Assembly (NCBI GenBank): GCA_021295785.1 | Contig: JAGWBR010000005.1 | Location: 60,990-124,989, forward strand | DNA: 64,000 nucleotides | DNA from: Gemmatimonadota bacterium | GTDB lineage: Bacteria; Gemmatimonadota; Gemmatimonadetes; Palauibacterales; Palauibacteraceae | Direction: 5' to 3' | In this document: piece after piece, positions 41,764 to 51,078 of the stretch | Layout: the number at the start of each line of letters is the position of its first letter | How positions within the stretch are numbered: the first letter of the stretch is position 1 | Made by a program: the position numbers and the translations under genes | The notes under the pieces: generated by a model | Seen by the model: only the letters and a program-made list of their open reading frames with translations | Database searches by the model: none | What the model was told of the DNA's origin: nothing

Positions 41764-44199
41764 GTGCCGAGCCCCGGCACGGCGGCGAGGCTCGTTGCGG
41801 TCTTGTTCGCGACCTTCGCCGGCTCGGAGGCGGCCGTGCAAGCCGTGCAGGAATCGGCCGAGGCCAGGATCTCTGGGTACGTGAGGTCCGCCGAAACGAG
41901 CGATGTCATCCGGGGGGCCGCCGTTTCGGTCAGCCGGTCCGAGCTCCCCGACTCGGTCGTTGCGATCGTGTCGACCAACCGGTTCGGCTATTACTCGCTC
42001 TCGCTTCCTCCTGGAGTGTACTGGGTGGAGGCCGTCCGGATCGGCTTTGCCCCAAGCGGTGCGCAGGTGCAACTGGACGCTGACCAAACCGTTGATCTGG
42101 TGCTCTCCCGGCGGAGCCTGGCGGCCGCCGGACTGACCGTGCGGGCGGACCGCCTTCCGGCCGACATGAACCCGGCATCGGCCGAGATGAGCACTGTCCG
42201 CTTTTCTGTTCCGGACGTTGAGCGTCTGCCGGTCGTACTGGGCGAGACCGATCCGGTGCGCACCCTCACGCTGTTTCCCGGAGTGTCCACCGCCAACGAC
42301 GGCACCAGCGCAATCAACGTGCGTGGCGGCAGGGCCGACGAAAACCTCATCGTTCTGGACAACTCCCAGGTCTTCAACCCCGCCCACGCAATTGGGTTTT
42401 TCTCGACCTTCAACAGCGATGCGATCGACGACGTGGTGCTCCACAAGGGGGCGATTCCGGCCCGGTTTGGTGGTCGAACTGCGTCCGTGCTGGAAGTCTT
42501 TCAGCGCGAGGGCAATAGAGATCGTTTCGCGAGTGCGGCATCGATCGGGTTGCTGTCCGCCCGCGCGTCGTTTGAGGGGCCGATCGGGAGTGGAGAGGGG
42601 TCATGGCTGGTGGCGGGACGGCGTACCTACGGCGATGCGTTCCTTGTGTTCTCGTCCGACCCCGACCTGAAGAAGAGCAAGGTCTATTTCTATGATCTGA
42701 ATCTGAGGTCGAACCTGGACGTGCCCGGGGTCGGCACCTTCCTGGTCTCGGGGTTCGTGGGGCGCGATCGTCTTGCCCTGCCCGATTTCCTCGGCACGAG
42801 TTGGGGCAACGCGGCCGGTTCGGTTCGCGTGAACCGCGCGTTTGGGCCGCTTTTCTCCAACTTCACGGTCAGCTACAGCAACTATGACTACTATGTCGAG
42901 GTGACGTCGGTAGACCGGACCGTGATTTCCAGGATTGCGACCTTCAACGCGAAGTTGGACCAGACTCTGGAGCTTGAGGAGGCGGGCACGCTTGAGTTCG
43001 GACTCCACGCGGAGCGTCACGCGATTCATCCGGGCCGGCTGGAGTCAACCGCGGATCCGACGCTCAATCAGTTTGTGATCGATCCGCGGCGGGCCATGAC
43101 GCCGGCCGCCTACGTCGAACACGAAGCATCGGTCGGTCCGCTAACGGTTCGCTACGGCCTGAGGGCGAGCATGTTCGTTCGGACGGGGCCCGAAACCGTG
43201 CAGCAATACGAGAACGGCCGGCCGCTGGTGTACAGCGAAGAACGCGGGCGGTTTGAACCGGGCGTCGAATCCGGTATGGCCGAGTACAAATCCGGTGACG
43301 TGATTTCGTCCTATTGGGGTTTGGAGCCGCGCGCATCAGTGCGCCTGGGGCTCACCACCGTTTCGTCGCTGAAATTGGGTTACTCGAGACTCCGGCAGGA
43401 GCTCCGGTTGGTATCCAACTCGAACTCGCCGAGCCCCCTGGACACTTGGGACATGGTGGGTCCCTACCTCGAGCCGGCGGTTTCGGACCAGTTGGCGCTC
43501 GGTTATGTGACCACCGGGGCAGGCGGCCGTTATTCGTTCTCGGCCGAGGCATACGGGCGCGCAGCCACGGGGCAGACTGACTTCACGCCCGGTGCCGACA
43601 TCTCTTTCAACGAACAACTTGAGACAGTCACGGTCCCTTCCGAGAGCCGCAGCTGGGGGATTGAGCTTCTGCTGCGCAAGCACCGGGGCGAAATCTCGGG
43701 ATGGATTGGCTATTCGCTGGCCCGGTCGGAGCTGAGGACCGACTGGCCGGACGACTCGGGGGCCGGTGACAGCGATATCGGGATCAACGGGGGCGACTGG
43801 TACCCCTCGCCTTATGACCGGACACACGACTTGGCCGCGGCGGTAATTTGGTCGCCGGACGGCCTGTGGGGCCTGTCGGCCAACTTCGTTTTCGCGACCG
43901 GATTGCCCACCACTTTCCCGGTTGCCCGGTACGAACTGCTCGGCGTGTTACTGGGAGATTACGGCCCCCGGAACGGGTACAGGCTGCCCGATTACCACCG
44001 CCTCGACGTGTCGGCGACCAGGAAGTTTGGTCGTGGCGAACTCAGGTTCGGCGTTTTCAACGCCTACAACAGATTCAACGCTCAGTCGATGTATTTCCGT
44101 CAGGTTGAGGAATCGAGCCCGGGTGTTTTCGAGACCGAGGCAGCGGAGTTCAGCCTGTTCGGAATAGTGCCGAGCGTCAGCTACCGGTGGTCCTTCTGA
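41764..44199 (+). CDS. TonB-dependent outer-membrane receptor
   Basis: About 811 residues. Signal peptide (LVAVLFATFAGSEAAVQ), a carboxypeptidase-regulatory-like domain (ARISGYVRSAETSDVIRGAAVSV), plug domain (NVRGGRADENLIVLDN) and a long beta-barrel that ends FGIVPSVSYRWSF. The start GTG 41764 is preferred over TTG 41716, which overlaps the upstream gene. Imports a siderophore, vitamin or glycan using TonB. Followed by a DUF4249 lipoprotein, a usual partner in Bacteroidota-like genomes. Confidence 0.85.
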   Translation: MPSPGTAARLVAVLFATFAGSEAAVQAVQESAEARISGYVRSAETSDVIRGAAVSVSRSELPDSVVAIVSTNRFGYYSLSLPPGVYWVEAVRIGFAPSGAQVQLDADQTVDLVLSRRSLAAAGLTVRADRLPADMNPASAEMSTVRFSVPDVERLPVVLGETDPVRTLTLFPGVSTANDGTSAINVRGGRADENLIVLDNSQVFNPAHAIGFFSTFNSDAIDDVVLHKGAIPARFGGRTASVLEVFQREGNRDRFASAASIGLLSARASFEGPIGSGEGSWLVAGRRTYGDAFLVFSSDPDLKKSKVYFYDLNLRSNLDVPGVGTFLVSGFVGRDRLALPDFLGTSWGNAAGSVRVNRAFGPLFSNFTVSYSNYDYYVEVTSVDRTVISRIATFNAKLDQTLELEEAGTLEFGLHAERHAIHPGRLESTADPTLNQFVIDPRRAMTPAAYVEHEASVGPLTVRYGLRASMFVRTGPETVQQYENGRPLVYSEERGRFEPGVESGMAEYKSGDVISSYWGLEPRASVRLGLTTVSSLKLGYSRLRQELRLVSNSNSPSPLDTWDMVGPYLEPAVSDQLALGYVTTGAGGRYSFSAEAYGRAATGQTDFTPGADISFNEQLETVTVPSESRSWGIELLLRKHRGEISGWIGYSLARSELRTDWPDDSGAGDSDIGINGGDWYPSPYDRTHDLAAAVIWSPDGLWGLSANFVFATGLPTTFPVARYELLGVLLGDYGPRNGYRLPDYHRLDVSATRKFGRGELRFGVFNAYNRFNAQSMYFRQVEESSPGVFETEAAEFSLFGIVPSVSYRWSF

Positions 44200-44287
44200 T
44201 ACGATGAGGACCGACGCGGAAAGCTCGACCGGACCGAGCGGTTTGACGGTGATTGCGAATTTTCGGGAAAGGTTCAATTTTCGGGTA

Positions 44288-45202
44288 ATGTACGTTTCAC
44301 GGGAACGTTTTTTGCGGTTGAGCGGCGTGCCCGCGCTGGCCGTTTTCGCGGCGCTGGCGGCGTCCGGATGCGAGCGAATAGTAGACGTAGAGTTGCCTTC
44401 CGCCGAACCGCGACTGGTAGTGGAGGGGAGGGTCGAGCTGAATCGATCGGTTCCCGGGAATTCGGGAGCGTGGGTCCGCCTCACGGTGACGGGCGACTAT
44501 TTCGACAGCAGCCCGGCCACGCCGGTCACTGATGCGGAGGTCCGGATTACAGACCAGGAGGAGACCTTGGCCGAGCTTTCGCTGGTGGATCCGGCGGAAG
44601 GGGTCTACGTGCACCTGGACGGCCCGCCCCTGGCCATGGCACCCGGATACACCTACCAGCTGGAGATCCGGTGGGACGGCGACACCTACCTGTCAGACGT
44701 CGAAATGGCCATGGGAACGCCGATCGACTCGCTGTACTTCGAATGGGAAGAGGAGTTCATCGGCCGGCCGGCGGGCCTGCGGGTCAAGGTGGACTATACC
44801 GACCCGCCCGAACCGGGCCATTCCATCCTCTACGAGCTGTTCTTGAACGGAGAACCTGTGATCAGTCCCGTTCCCGGCAACGAGTTCCGGCTGGTCAGGA
44901 GCGACAGGTACCGCCCCGGAGAAGAGGTAACCGGCTTTGCGCCCGACCCGCTGCTTGACCCCGACGTCGGCGATCGGGTGACTGTTCGGCAGGTGGGCTT
45001 GACAACCACCCTGCACGATTACATGCTCGCCGTGTTCGAACAGAACGCTCTCGGATTGGGCAATCCGTATTCGATACCGTCTGCCACCATCCAGGGCAAC
45101 GTGGTGAATTCGACCTCCGTCAACCCGCGTCCGCTGGGGTATTTCGGCGCGCACGAGGTGTTTGAGGCGACTGTGGTGGTTCCAGACACGTTGATCCCCT
45201 GA
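44288..45202 (+). CDS. DUF4249 lipoprotein
   Basis: About 304 residues from ATG 44288 (the earlier ATG 44204 adds a non-signal extension). Lipobox LAASGC, then CERIVDVELPSAEPRLVVEGRV, which is the DUF4249 start, and the usual PxxDAEVRITDQ and beta-rich core. Family members follow TonB receptors and are thought to be surface-exposed lipoproteins aiding uptake. It sits 88 nt after the receptor stop. Confidence 0.8.
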   Translation: MYVSRERFLRLSGVPALAVFAALAASGCERIVDVELPSAEPRLVVEGRVELNRSVPGNSGAWVRLTVTGDYFDSSPATPVTDAEVRITDQEETLAELSLVDPAEGVYVHLDGPPLAMAPGYTYQLEIRWDGDTYLSDVEMAMGTPIDSLYFEWEEEFIGRPAGLRVKVDYTDPPEPGHSILYELFLNGEPVISPVPGNEFRLVRSDRYRPGEEVTGFAPDPLLDPDVGDRVTVRQVGLTTTLHDYMLAVFEQNALGLGNPYSIPSATIQGNVVNSTSVNPRPLGYFGAHEVFEATVVVPDTLIP

Positions 45203-45219
45203 GCATCGCGCCCCGGGGG

Positions 45220-46218
45220 TTGGGAAAGAAGTCCCGCGCCGGACTCCTCCGGGCCGCGCTGGTGGTTGTAGCAATGGGCGTCTGCGTGGTACTGGGAGCC
45301 CGTTGCAACAACACCGGAGGTGGTCCGTCGGGCGACATTACGTTCGTGGCGTTCGGCGACACCCCCTACAACTGGTTCGAAGAGCGTCAGTTCGAGAACC
45401 TCGTTGACGCCCTGAACGCAGACACGCTCGACTTTGTGCTCCATGTTGGCGACCTGCTCTGGCGTCCCTGTTCCGACGAAAAGCTGCGCGAGAGGCTGGA
45501 AGCGCTGCAGCGCATCCGCCACCCGGTCGCCTACACTCCCGGCGACAACGAATGGACCGACTGTTGGGGCACCGCCGAGGGCGGCTATGAGCCCCTGGAA
45601 CGCCTGGAGGCGGTCCGGCGGATCTATTTCGGACCGGGAGTGAACATCGGCGGGGCTCCGCTGCCGGCCGAGGCCCAGTCTCGAGATTCGCTTTGGGCCG
45701 AGTTCGGGGAGAACCGGCGCTGGGAGGCCGGCGGGGTCGTGTTCGCGACCATCCACATGGTGGGCAGTTGGAATGGACGGGGAGTTTTCGACGGACGCAA
45801 AGAAGCAGATGACCGGGCGGCGGATCGGCGAACAGCCGCTGCGGTGGCCTGGCTGGAGGATACGTTCCGGGCCGCCGGCGAGGCCGATGCGAAGGGAGTT
45901 GTGCTGGTGACGCACGCCTATGTTGATCCGGACACCCACAGCAACAACTATGTGGAGGCCTACGAGCCGTTCATCGCGCGCCTGGAGGAAGAGGTGGCCG
46001 CCTACGAAAGGCCGGTGTTCCTGGTACACGGCGACGACCATGAATATGTGGTGGATTACCCGCTCTCCGACCGCCGAACGGGCGAGACGCTGACGGATTT
46101 CACGAGGCTGCAAGTGCCGGGATCTCCCGAAGTCGGTTGGGTCAGAGTCGTGGTGGACACGGCTTCGATGGAGTTCGATTTCTCCAGGCGGAGGGTGGCG
46201 CCGTGGAACCTCTGGTAG
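45220..46218 (+). CDS. Calcineurin-like metallophosphoesterase, secreted
   Basis: A 332-residue exported protein from TTG 45220 (signal LVVVAMGVCVVLGARC, possible lipobox). Metallophosphoesterase motifs: FGDTPYN, HVGDLLW, PGDNEWTDCW and HGDDHEYVVD, giving the two-metal site. Substrate unknown; phosphodiester or phosphomonoester outside the cell. Third gene in line with the TonB receptor and DUF4249 protein. Confidence 0.8.
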   Translation: MGKKSRAGLLRAALVVVAMGVCVVLGARCNNTGGGPSGDITFVAFGDTPYNWFEERQFENLVDALNADTLDFVLHVGDLLWRPCSDEKLRERLEALQRIRHPVAYTPGDNEWTDCWGTAEGGYEPLERLEAVRRIYFGPGVNIGGAPLPAEAQSRDSLWAEFGENRRWEAGGVVFATIHMVGSWNGRGVFDGRKEADDRAADRRTAAAVAWLEDTFRAAGEADAKGVVLVTHAYVDPDTHSNNYVEAYEPFIARLEEEVAAYERPVFLVHGDDHEYVVDYPLSDRRTGETLTDFTRLQVPGSPEVGWVRVVVDTASMEFDFSRRRVAPWNLW

Positions 46219-46255
46219 AATCGCCGGCCCCCGCGCCACCGGGCCGGGACCGACG

Positions 46256-46543
46256 TTGAGCCGCTGGCGCCGGATCGGGAGCTCCCTTCGCAGAGCCCCG
46301 CGGCAGGCCCGCGAGATCTACGAGGGCCTCTACATAGCCCCCTACCGGGCCTCGATACACCGCGAATACCTCCGTCAGCACGATTCGTTCTTGTTGCTCG
46401 GGTACTCCGATCTGCTCGGTGTGCCCAACCCGGCCCAGTTCTACATGCTGGAACTCTATCCGGCCCTGGTTGACCAGTTTCACGAGTGGCACCTGCGGCT
46501 CGGCTTGGAACACCCGCCGGAAGGAGGTTTCCGCTGCTGCTAG
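46256..46543 (+). CDS. Cory-CC-star-type small protein
   Basis: A 95-residue basic protein (TTG 46256). Core LLGYSDLLGVPNPAQFYMLELYPALVDQFHEWHLRLGLEHPP and a C-terminal Cys-Cys before the stop (GGFRCC), matching the cory-CC-star family, which is found beside ArsA-type ATPases. Its role is undefined. The terminal CC pair suggests metal or redox function, or membrane anchoring by acylation, but that is inference. The ArsA-type gene follows 57 nt downstream. Confidence 0.65.
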   Translation: MSRWRRIGSSLRRAPRQAREIYEGLYIAPYRASIHREYLRQHDSFLLLGYSDLLGVPNPAQFYMLELYPALVDQFHEWHLRLGLEHPPEGGFRCC

Positions 46544-46600
46544 GGTCACGGGGTTCGCGGCTCTCTCCGGCCCGGGTTCCGCGCGCTCTGGCGTAGCATC

Positions 46601-47623
46601 TTGTCTGCCGGCGCCCCTGACCTCCTGCCGGACCTGGTGGACAAGGAGGTCATGTTCTTCGGAGGAAAAGGGGGTGTGGGCAAGACGACGCTGGCCGCCG
46701 CGTGCGCAACGCGCCTGGCCGACCGGGGCCGCAGGACATTGCTGGTTTCGACCGACCCGGCCCATTCGACGTCCGACGCACTCGGCGTTCAGGTCGGATC
46801 CGCGCCCGGGCCGGTGGGCGACCACGAGCACTTGGAGGCCGTGGAACTGGACCCCGATGCCGAGGCCGACGCCTACATCCGGGACGTAAAGGATCGAGTT
46901 GAAGAGGCCGCGCCGCCACGCATCGCCCAAGAGGCCATGAACCAGATCGACGCGGCCCGCGGTTCGCCGGGGGCTGTCGAAGCCGCCCTGTTCGATCGGT
47001 TCACCGTGATCCTGAACGAGCATGGCCGCCGCTTCGACAGAATCCTGTTCGATACGGCTCCCACCGGTCAGACCCTCCGTCTGCTGACACTGCCCGAGGT
47101 CATGACAGAGTGGATGACAAACCTGATTCGCGCCCGGAAGAAGGTGCGCTCGCTGGCCCGGATGTGGGGCAACGTCGCCCTCCCGCAAACCGATCAGGGT
47201 CCGGCGCGGAAGTTCGACGATGATCTGTTGATGGGAGCGCTGGTCCGGCGGCGCGACCGATTCAAGGCGGTCCGGTCCGTGCTGACGGACCGCGAAAGAA
47301 CGTCGTTCGTGTTCGTGTTGACGCCGGAGCATCTGCCCGTGGCGGAGACCGAGCGCGCGGTCGGGGCACTCGCCAAGGCGGGTATTCCCGTGGGGCCGAT
47401 CATCACCAATCAGATACTGCCCCCCTTGCCCGACGGGGCGCAAGATGATGCTTTCACGGCGCGCCGCCTGGCCCGGCAGAGCCGCTATCTTGAGAGGATC
47501 CGCTGTTCTTTCGGCGGAGGCGCAATGACCCTGTTGGGGGTCATGATGCAGGAAGAAGAGGCGGTTGGGCTGGAGGCGCTCCGGCGCATGGAGATCCGGC
47601 GGTTGTCAACGGTTATCGACTGA
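46601..47623 (+). CDS. ArsA/GET3-family ATPase
   Basis: A 340-residue soluble P-loop ATPase (TTG 46601). Deviant Walker A FFGGKGGVGKTT, switch I STDPAHSTSDAL, switch II FDTAPTGQTLRLL and A-loop ITNQILPP. Related to ArsA (arsenite pump) and Get3 chaperones, but no ArsB, ArsR or Get1/2-like partner is nearby. It has a single ATPase domain, as in bacterial Get3-like proteins. Pairs with the cory-CC-star gene. Confidence 0.85.
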   Translation: MSAGAPDLLPDLVDKEVMFFGGKGGVGKTTLAAACATRLADRGRRTLLVSTDPAHSTSDALGVQVGSAPGPVGDHEHLEAVELDPDAEADAYIRDVKDRVEEAAPPRIAQEAMNQIDAARGSPGAVEAALFDRFTVILNEHGRRFDRILFDTAPTGQTLRLLTLPEVMTEWMTNLIRARKKVRSLARMWGNVALPQTDQGPARKFDDDLLMGALVRRRDRFKAVRSVLTDRERTSFVFVLTPEHLPVAETERAVGALAKAGIPVGPIITNQILPPLPDGAQDDAFTARRLARQSRYLERIRCSFGGGAMTLLGVMMQEEEAVGLEALRRMEIRRLSTVID

Positions 47624-47682
47624 AGAATCGGCTTAGACCGAAGAATCGGCCAAAGAGCTCTGAACCGGGAGTGAGGTGAGCG

Positions 47683-49452
47683 GTGAACGCGATCGTCCTG
47701 CTACTTGTCGGTCTGTTGGCGTTCCTGACAGGGGTTCTGTTCTACTCGCGTTTCATCGCGGGGAAGATCTTCCGCCTGGACCCGAAGTTCGTCACCCCGG
47801 CTCACGAATTCCGGGACGGCGTGGATTACGTGCCGACCAACAGGCACGTGCTGTTCGGCCACCACTTCACATCAGTGGCCGGCGCTGCTCCAATTCTCGG
47901 CCCGGCCATCGCTGTAATCTGGGGATGGCTGCCCGCGTTCCTCTGGGTGGTGCTGGGGACCGTGTTCGCGGGGGCGGTACACGACTTCGCGGCGCTCTGG
48001 ATCTCGGCGCGCCACAAGGGCCGGTCCATCGGCACGCTCACCGAGTCGATCATGGGCAGGCGGGCGAGGACGCTGTTCCTGTTCATTATCTTCTTCCTCA
48101 TACTGATGGTGAACGCTGTCTTTGCACTTGCCATCGCCAACCTGTTCATGGCCAATCCGGGCGCCGTTGTTCCTGTCTGGGGATCGTTGGTGGTGGCCGT
48201 GATCGTGGGCATCCTGATCTACCGGACCGGCGCGGGGATTCTGCTGCCCTCGCTGGGTGCCCTTGCGACCCTTTACCTGTTGATCTGGTTCGGAAACGAC
48301 ATGCAGTTCACGATGCCGGACCTGATCGGCTTCGCGCCGACCGAGGCGCAGCTGACCACGGCCGCGGGAGACCAGAGCGCAGCGCTGGCGGCCGCAGCCG
48401 ACGACGGGCGCAGGCTGAGTTGGATTGTGGTCATCTTCGCCTACACGTTTGTCGCCTCGGTGTTACCGGTCTGGCTGCTGCTCCAGCCAAGAGACTACGT
48501 CAACGGGCACCAGCTCTTTGTGGCCTTGGGGATCATCGCGCTGGGCGTGTTCATCGTGAACCCCGAAGTCGTGGCCCCCGCCGTGAACAGCGACCTTCCC
48601 GCGGGCGTGTCCAGTTGGTTCCCGCTGTTGTTTGTTACCATCGCGTGCGGAGCCATCAGCGGGTTCCATGGGCTGGTTGGGTCGGGCACATCCTCAAAAC
48701 AGCTGAACACCGAACCGGACGCACGCTACGTGGGTTACGGAGGAGCGGTCGGCGAAGGGACGCTGGCCCTGACTTCGATCATCGCCTGCACGGCTGGGTT
48801 CGCGATTTATCTGAGCGGAGACCAGGGTGCCGCCCACGGCCTTGTCCAGTGGCAGGCGCATTACGGCTCGTGGAGTTCGGCGGTGGCGGGCGCAACCACG
48901 GCATTTGTCAGCGGTGTCGGAGCACTGGCGTCTGGTGTGGGAGTACCCGATGACATCGCCAGGGTTTTTGCCTCGGTGGTGGTGATCAGTTTTGCCGCGA
49001 CCAGCCTGGACACGGCGGTGCGGCTGCAGCGCATGATCATCACCGAACTGGGGAAGGAATACAAAGTCAAGGCCGTGCAGAACCGGTGGGCCGCCACGAC
49101 TATCTCGGTGGTCGCCTGCGCGTTGCTGGCCCTGTCGCAAGACCGGGGTGCCGGCGGGATGCTGCTCTGGCCGTTGTTTGGCACCACGAACCAGCTGCTG
49201 GCCGGTTTGACCCTGCTGATCGTGTCGCTCTACCTGATTCGCAAAGGCAGGTCCGCCTGGGTGACTCTGGTGCCGATGGCGTTTCTCCTGTTCATGACCA
49301 CCTGGGCCATGGTCGTGAACCTGGGGAATTACTACGGAGCCGATCAGATGCTGCTCGTGGGAATCGGCGCCGCCATCTTCGTATTGGAGATCTGGTTGCT
49401 TCTGGAGGGGGTTGCCGCCTTGAGGCGCGTCAGATCGCCAGCGGAGGGCTGA
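47683..49452 (+). CDS. cstA: CstA family transporter (carbon starvation)
   Basis: A 589-residue membrane protein with many helices. CstA hallmarks: NRHVLFGHHFTSVAGAAPILGPAIAVIWGWLPA near the start and GTSSKQLNTEPDARYVGYGGA in the middle. Family members import peptides or pyruvate under carbon limitation. GTG 47683 is preceded by GAGGTGA. The 3' end overlaps the cytochrome c gene by 23 nt in convergent orientation. Confidence 0.9.
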   Translation: MNAIVLLLVGLLAFLTGVLFYSRFIAGKIFRLDPKFVTPAHEFRDGVDYVPTNRHVLFGHHFTSVAGAAPILGPAIAVIWGWLPAFLWVVLGTVFAGAVHDFAALWISARHKGRSIGTLTESIMGRRARTLFLFIIFFLILMVNAVFALAIANLFMANPGAVVPVWGSLVVAVIVGILIYRTGAGILLPSLGALATLYLLIWFGNDMQFTMPDLIGFAPTEAQLTTAAGDQSAALAAAADDGRRLSWIVVIFAYTFVASVLPVWLLLQPRDYVNGHQLFVALGIIALGVFIVNPEVVAPAVNSDLPAGVSSWFPLLFVTIACGAISGFHGLVGSGTSSKQLNTEPDARYVGYGGAVGEGTLALTSIIACTAGFAIYLSGDQGAAHGLVQWQAHYGSWSSAVAGATTAFVSGVGALASGVGVPDDIARVFASVVVISFAATSLDTAVRLQRMIITELGKEYKVKAVQNRWAATTISVVACALLALSQDRGAGGMLLWPLFGTTNQLLAGLTLLIVSLYLIRKGRSAWVTLVPMAFLLFMTTWAMVVNLGNYYGADQMLLVGIGAAIFVLEIWLLLEGVAALRRVRSPAEG

Positions 49453-50005
49453 CGACCTTCCCGGCCGGGGCCGGGCTGGCCCCGTGGGCCGGTGCGGCGC
49501 GGGCGGCGGGCGGGGACGGGCGGACCTCGATGTCGACCACGTTCTGCTCGGTGAGCTCGGCTCCGTCGTCGGACGGAAGGGAGTTCAGGCTCAGCATATA
49601 TGCGATCACGTCCAGATAGTTGGCCATGGGCAACCCGCCGGGGTTGTCTTCGGGCATCGTGGCGATGATGTCTTCCATCAGGTTCCCCACGGTCGCGCCC
49701 ACCCAGGACTCCAGGAAGGCCTGCCCAAAGTCTTCTTCGAAATGGCATTCGATGCAGGTGTTCTGGAACACCTCAACGCCCCGGTCCGCCTGCGCCGCGC
49801 TGTACACTCCGTCCAGTGTGGTGGCGGCTTCCTCGGCCGCCGCGCCGGGCGCGCCGCCCTCTTGGGCATGCGCCGCGACCGGGGCCCCGGCGGCGGCCGC
49901 GGCCAGCACCGCGATGGCGGCGCACACGCGGATCGCGAATGGCGCCGCCGGCGCCTCCTGAAGGGCCGTCGGCAAACAATGAACGGAGCGTTTGATTGGT
50001 GACAT
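49430..50005 (-). CDS. Monohaem c-type cytochrome
   Basis: About 191 residues from ATG 50005, which follows GAGGGA. An N-terminal signal (IAVLAAAAAGAPVAAHAQ) and one CxxCH haem site, TCIECH, with axial Met in TMPEDNPGGLP. The Pro-rich tail ([20 protein letters not shown]) is unstructured. Probably a periplasmic electron carrier or subunit of an oxidoreductase. Divergent from TesB. Confidence 0.85.
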   Translation of the reverse strand: MSPIKRSVHCLPTALQEAPAAPFAIRVCAAIAVLAAAAAGAPVAAHAQEGGAPGAAAEEAATTLDGVYSAAQADRGVEVFQNTCIECHFEEDFGQAFLESWVGATVGNLMEDIIATMPEDNPGGLPMANYLDVIAYMLSLNSLPSDDGAELTEQNVVDIEVRPSPPAARAAPAHGASPAPAGKVVSPPLAI

Positions 50006-50130
50006 GCGGTCGGTTCCCTCTGAAATGACTGTGGCCGGCGGATCTCCGGTGCCCGCCGCGGGGCCGAAAGCTTCGCTCCGAAACGGGCGCTTGGCAAGCA
50101 CCGCGGCGGCACCGCGGCGGGGTCGCGACG

Positions 50131-51078
50131 ATGGCTGAAGCGCCCGGCGCGGCAAGCGGCGACGCACTGGCCCAACACCTGACCCTTCTCGATCTGGAGC
50201 GCATTGAGAAGGACATTTTCCGCGGCCAAAACCGCAACATCGGTTCCGGCCGGATCTTCGGAGGGCAGGTCTTGGCGCAGGCCCTTGTGGCGGCCCGCGG
50301 GACGATCAGACAGCCCGACCGCGAGCCCCACTCCGCGCACGGTTACTTCATCCTCGAAGGCGATCTGACGGTGCCCGTCGTCTATGTGGTGGAGCGGCTG
50401 CGGGACGGCGGCAGTTTCACGACCCGGCGGGTAACGGCCATCCAGCGCGGGCGGGCGATTTTCAACATGTCGGCCTCCTTTCACAAACCGGAGGCGGGCA
50501 TCGAGCACCAGGTCGAGATGCCGGAGGCTCCCGACCCCGAAAACCTCCCCAGCGACCTCGATGTTCTGAGAGAGAATGTTCACAGGATCCCCCCGGCACT
50601 GCGCTCCGTGCTCACCCAAGAGCGGCCGCTGGACATCAGATCCGTGGGCCCGATGCCACTGTTCCACCGTGAACCGTCAGGGTTTGTCCAGAAGGCATGG
50701 ATCCGGGCGGTTGGTCCCCTGGGCGACGACCCGACTATCCACTGTGCCACCCTGGCCTATGCGTCGGACCACGGCATTCTGCCGACGGCGCTGAAACCCC
50801 ACGGGCGCACCATTCGGGACGCCGATCTGATGGCGGCCTCGCTGGACCATGCGGTATGGTTCCATTGTCCGTTCCGGATGGACGAATGGCTGCTGTACGT
50901 GACCAAGAGTCCGGTTGCCGCCGGCGCACGCGGGTTTGCCCACGGCACCTTCTTTACCCGAAGCGGCAGGCTGGTGGCGTCCGCTGCTCAGGAGGGGCTT
51001 CTGCGAACGGGCATCCGCCGCCCCCCGCCCCCCTCCGCTCCCGACCCGTCCACGGATGAAAGCACGAAAAGAGAATGA
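50131..51078 (+). CDS. tesB: Acyl-CoA thioesterase II (TesB)
   Basis: A 315-residue double-hotdog thioesterase: LDLERIEKDIFRG, IFGGQVLAQAL, TTRRVTAIQRGRAIFNMSASF, and the second domain LAYASDHGIL (catalytic Asp) and AASLDHAVWFH. Hydrolyses acyl-CoA in the cytoplasm. ATG 50131; the stop overlaps the M24 gene as ATGA, so they are co-translated. Confidence 0.9.
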   Translation: MAEAPGAASGDALAQHLTLLDLERIEKDIFRGQNRNIGSGRIFGGQVLAQALVAARGTIRQPDREPHSAHGYFILEGDLTVPVVYVVERLRDGGSFTTRRVTAIQRGRAIFNMSASFHKPEAGIEHQVEMPEAPDPENLPSDLDVLRENVHRIPPALRSVLTQERPLDIRSVGPMPLFHREPSGFVQKAWIRAVGPLGDDPTIHCATLAYASDHGILPTALKPHGRTIRDADLMAASLDHAVWFHCPFRMDEWLLYVTKSPVAAGARGFAHGTFFTRSGRLVASAAQEGLLRTGIRRPPPPSAPDPSTDESTKRE

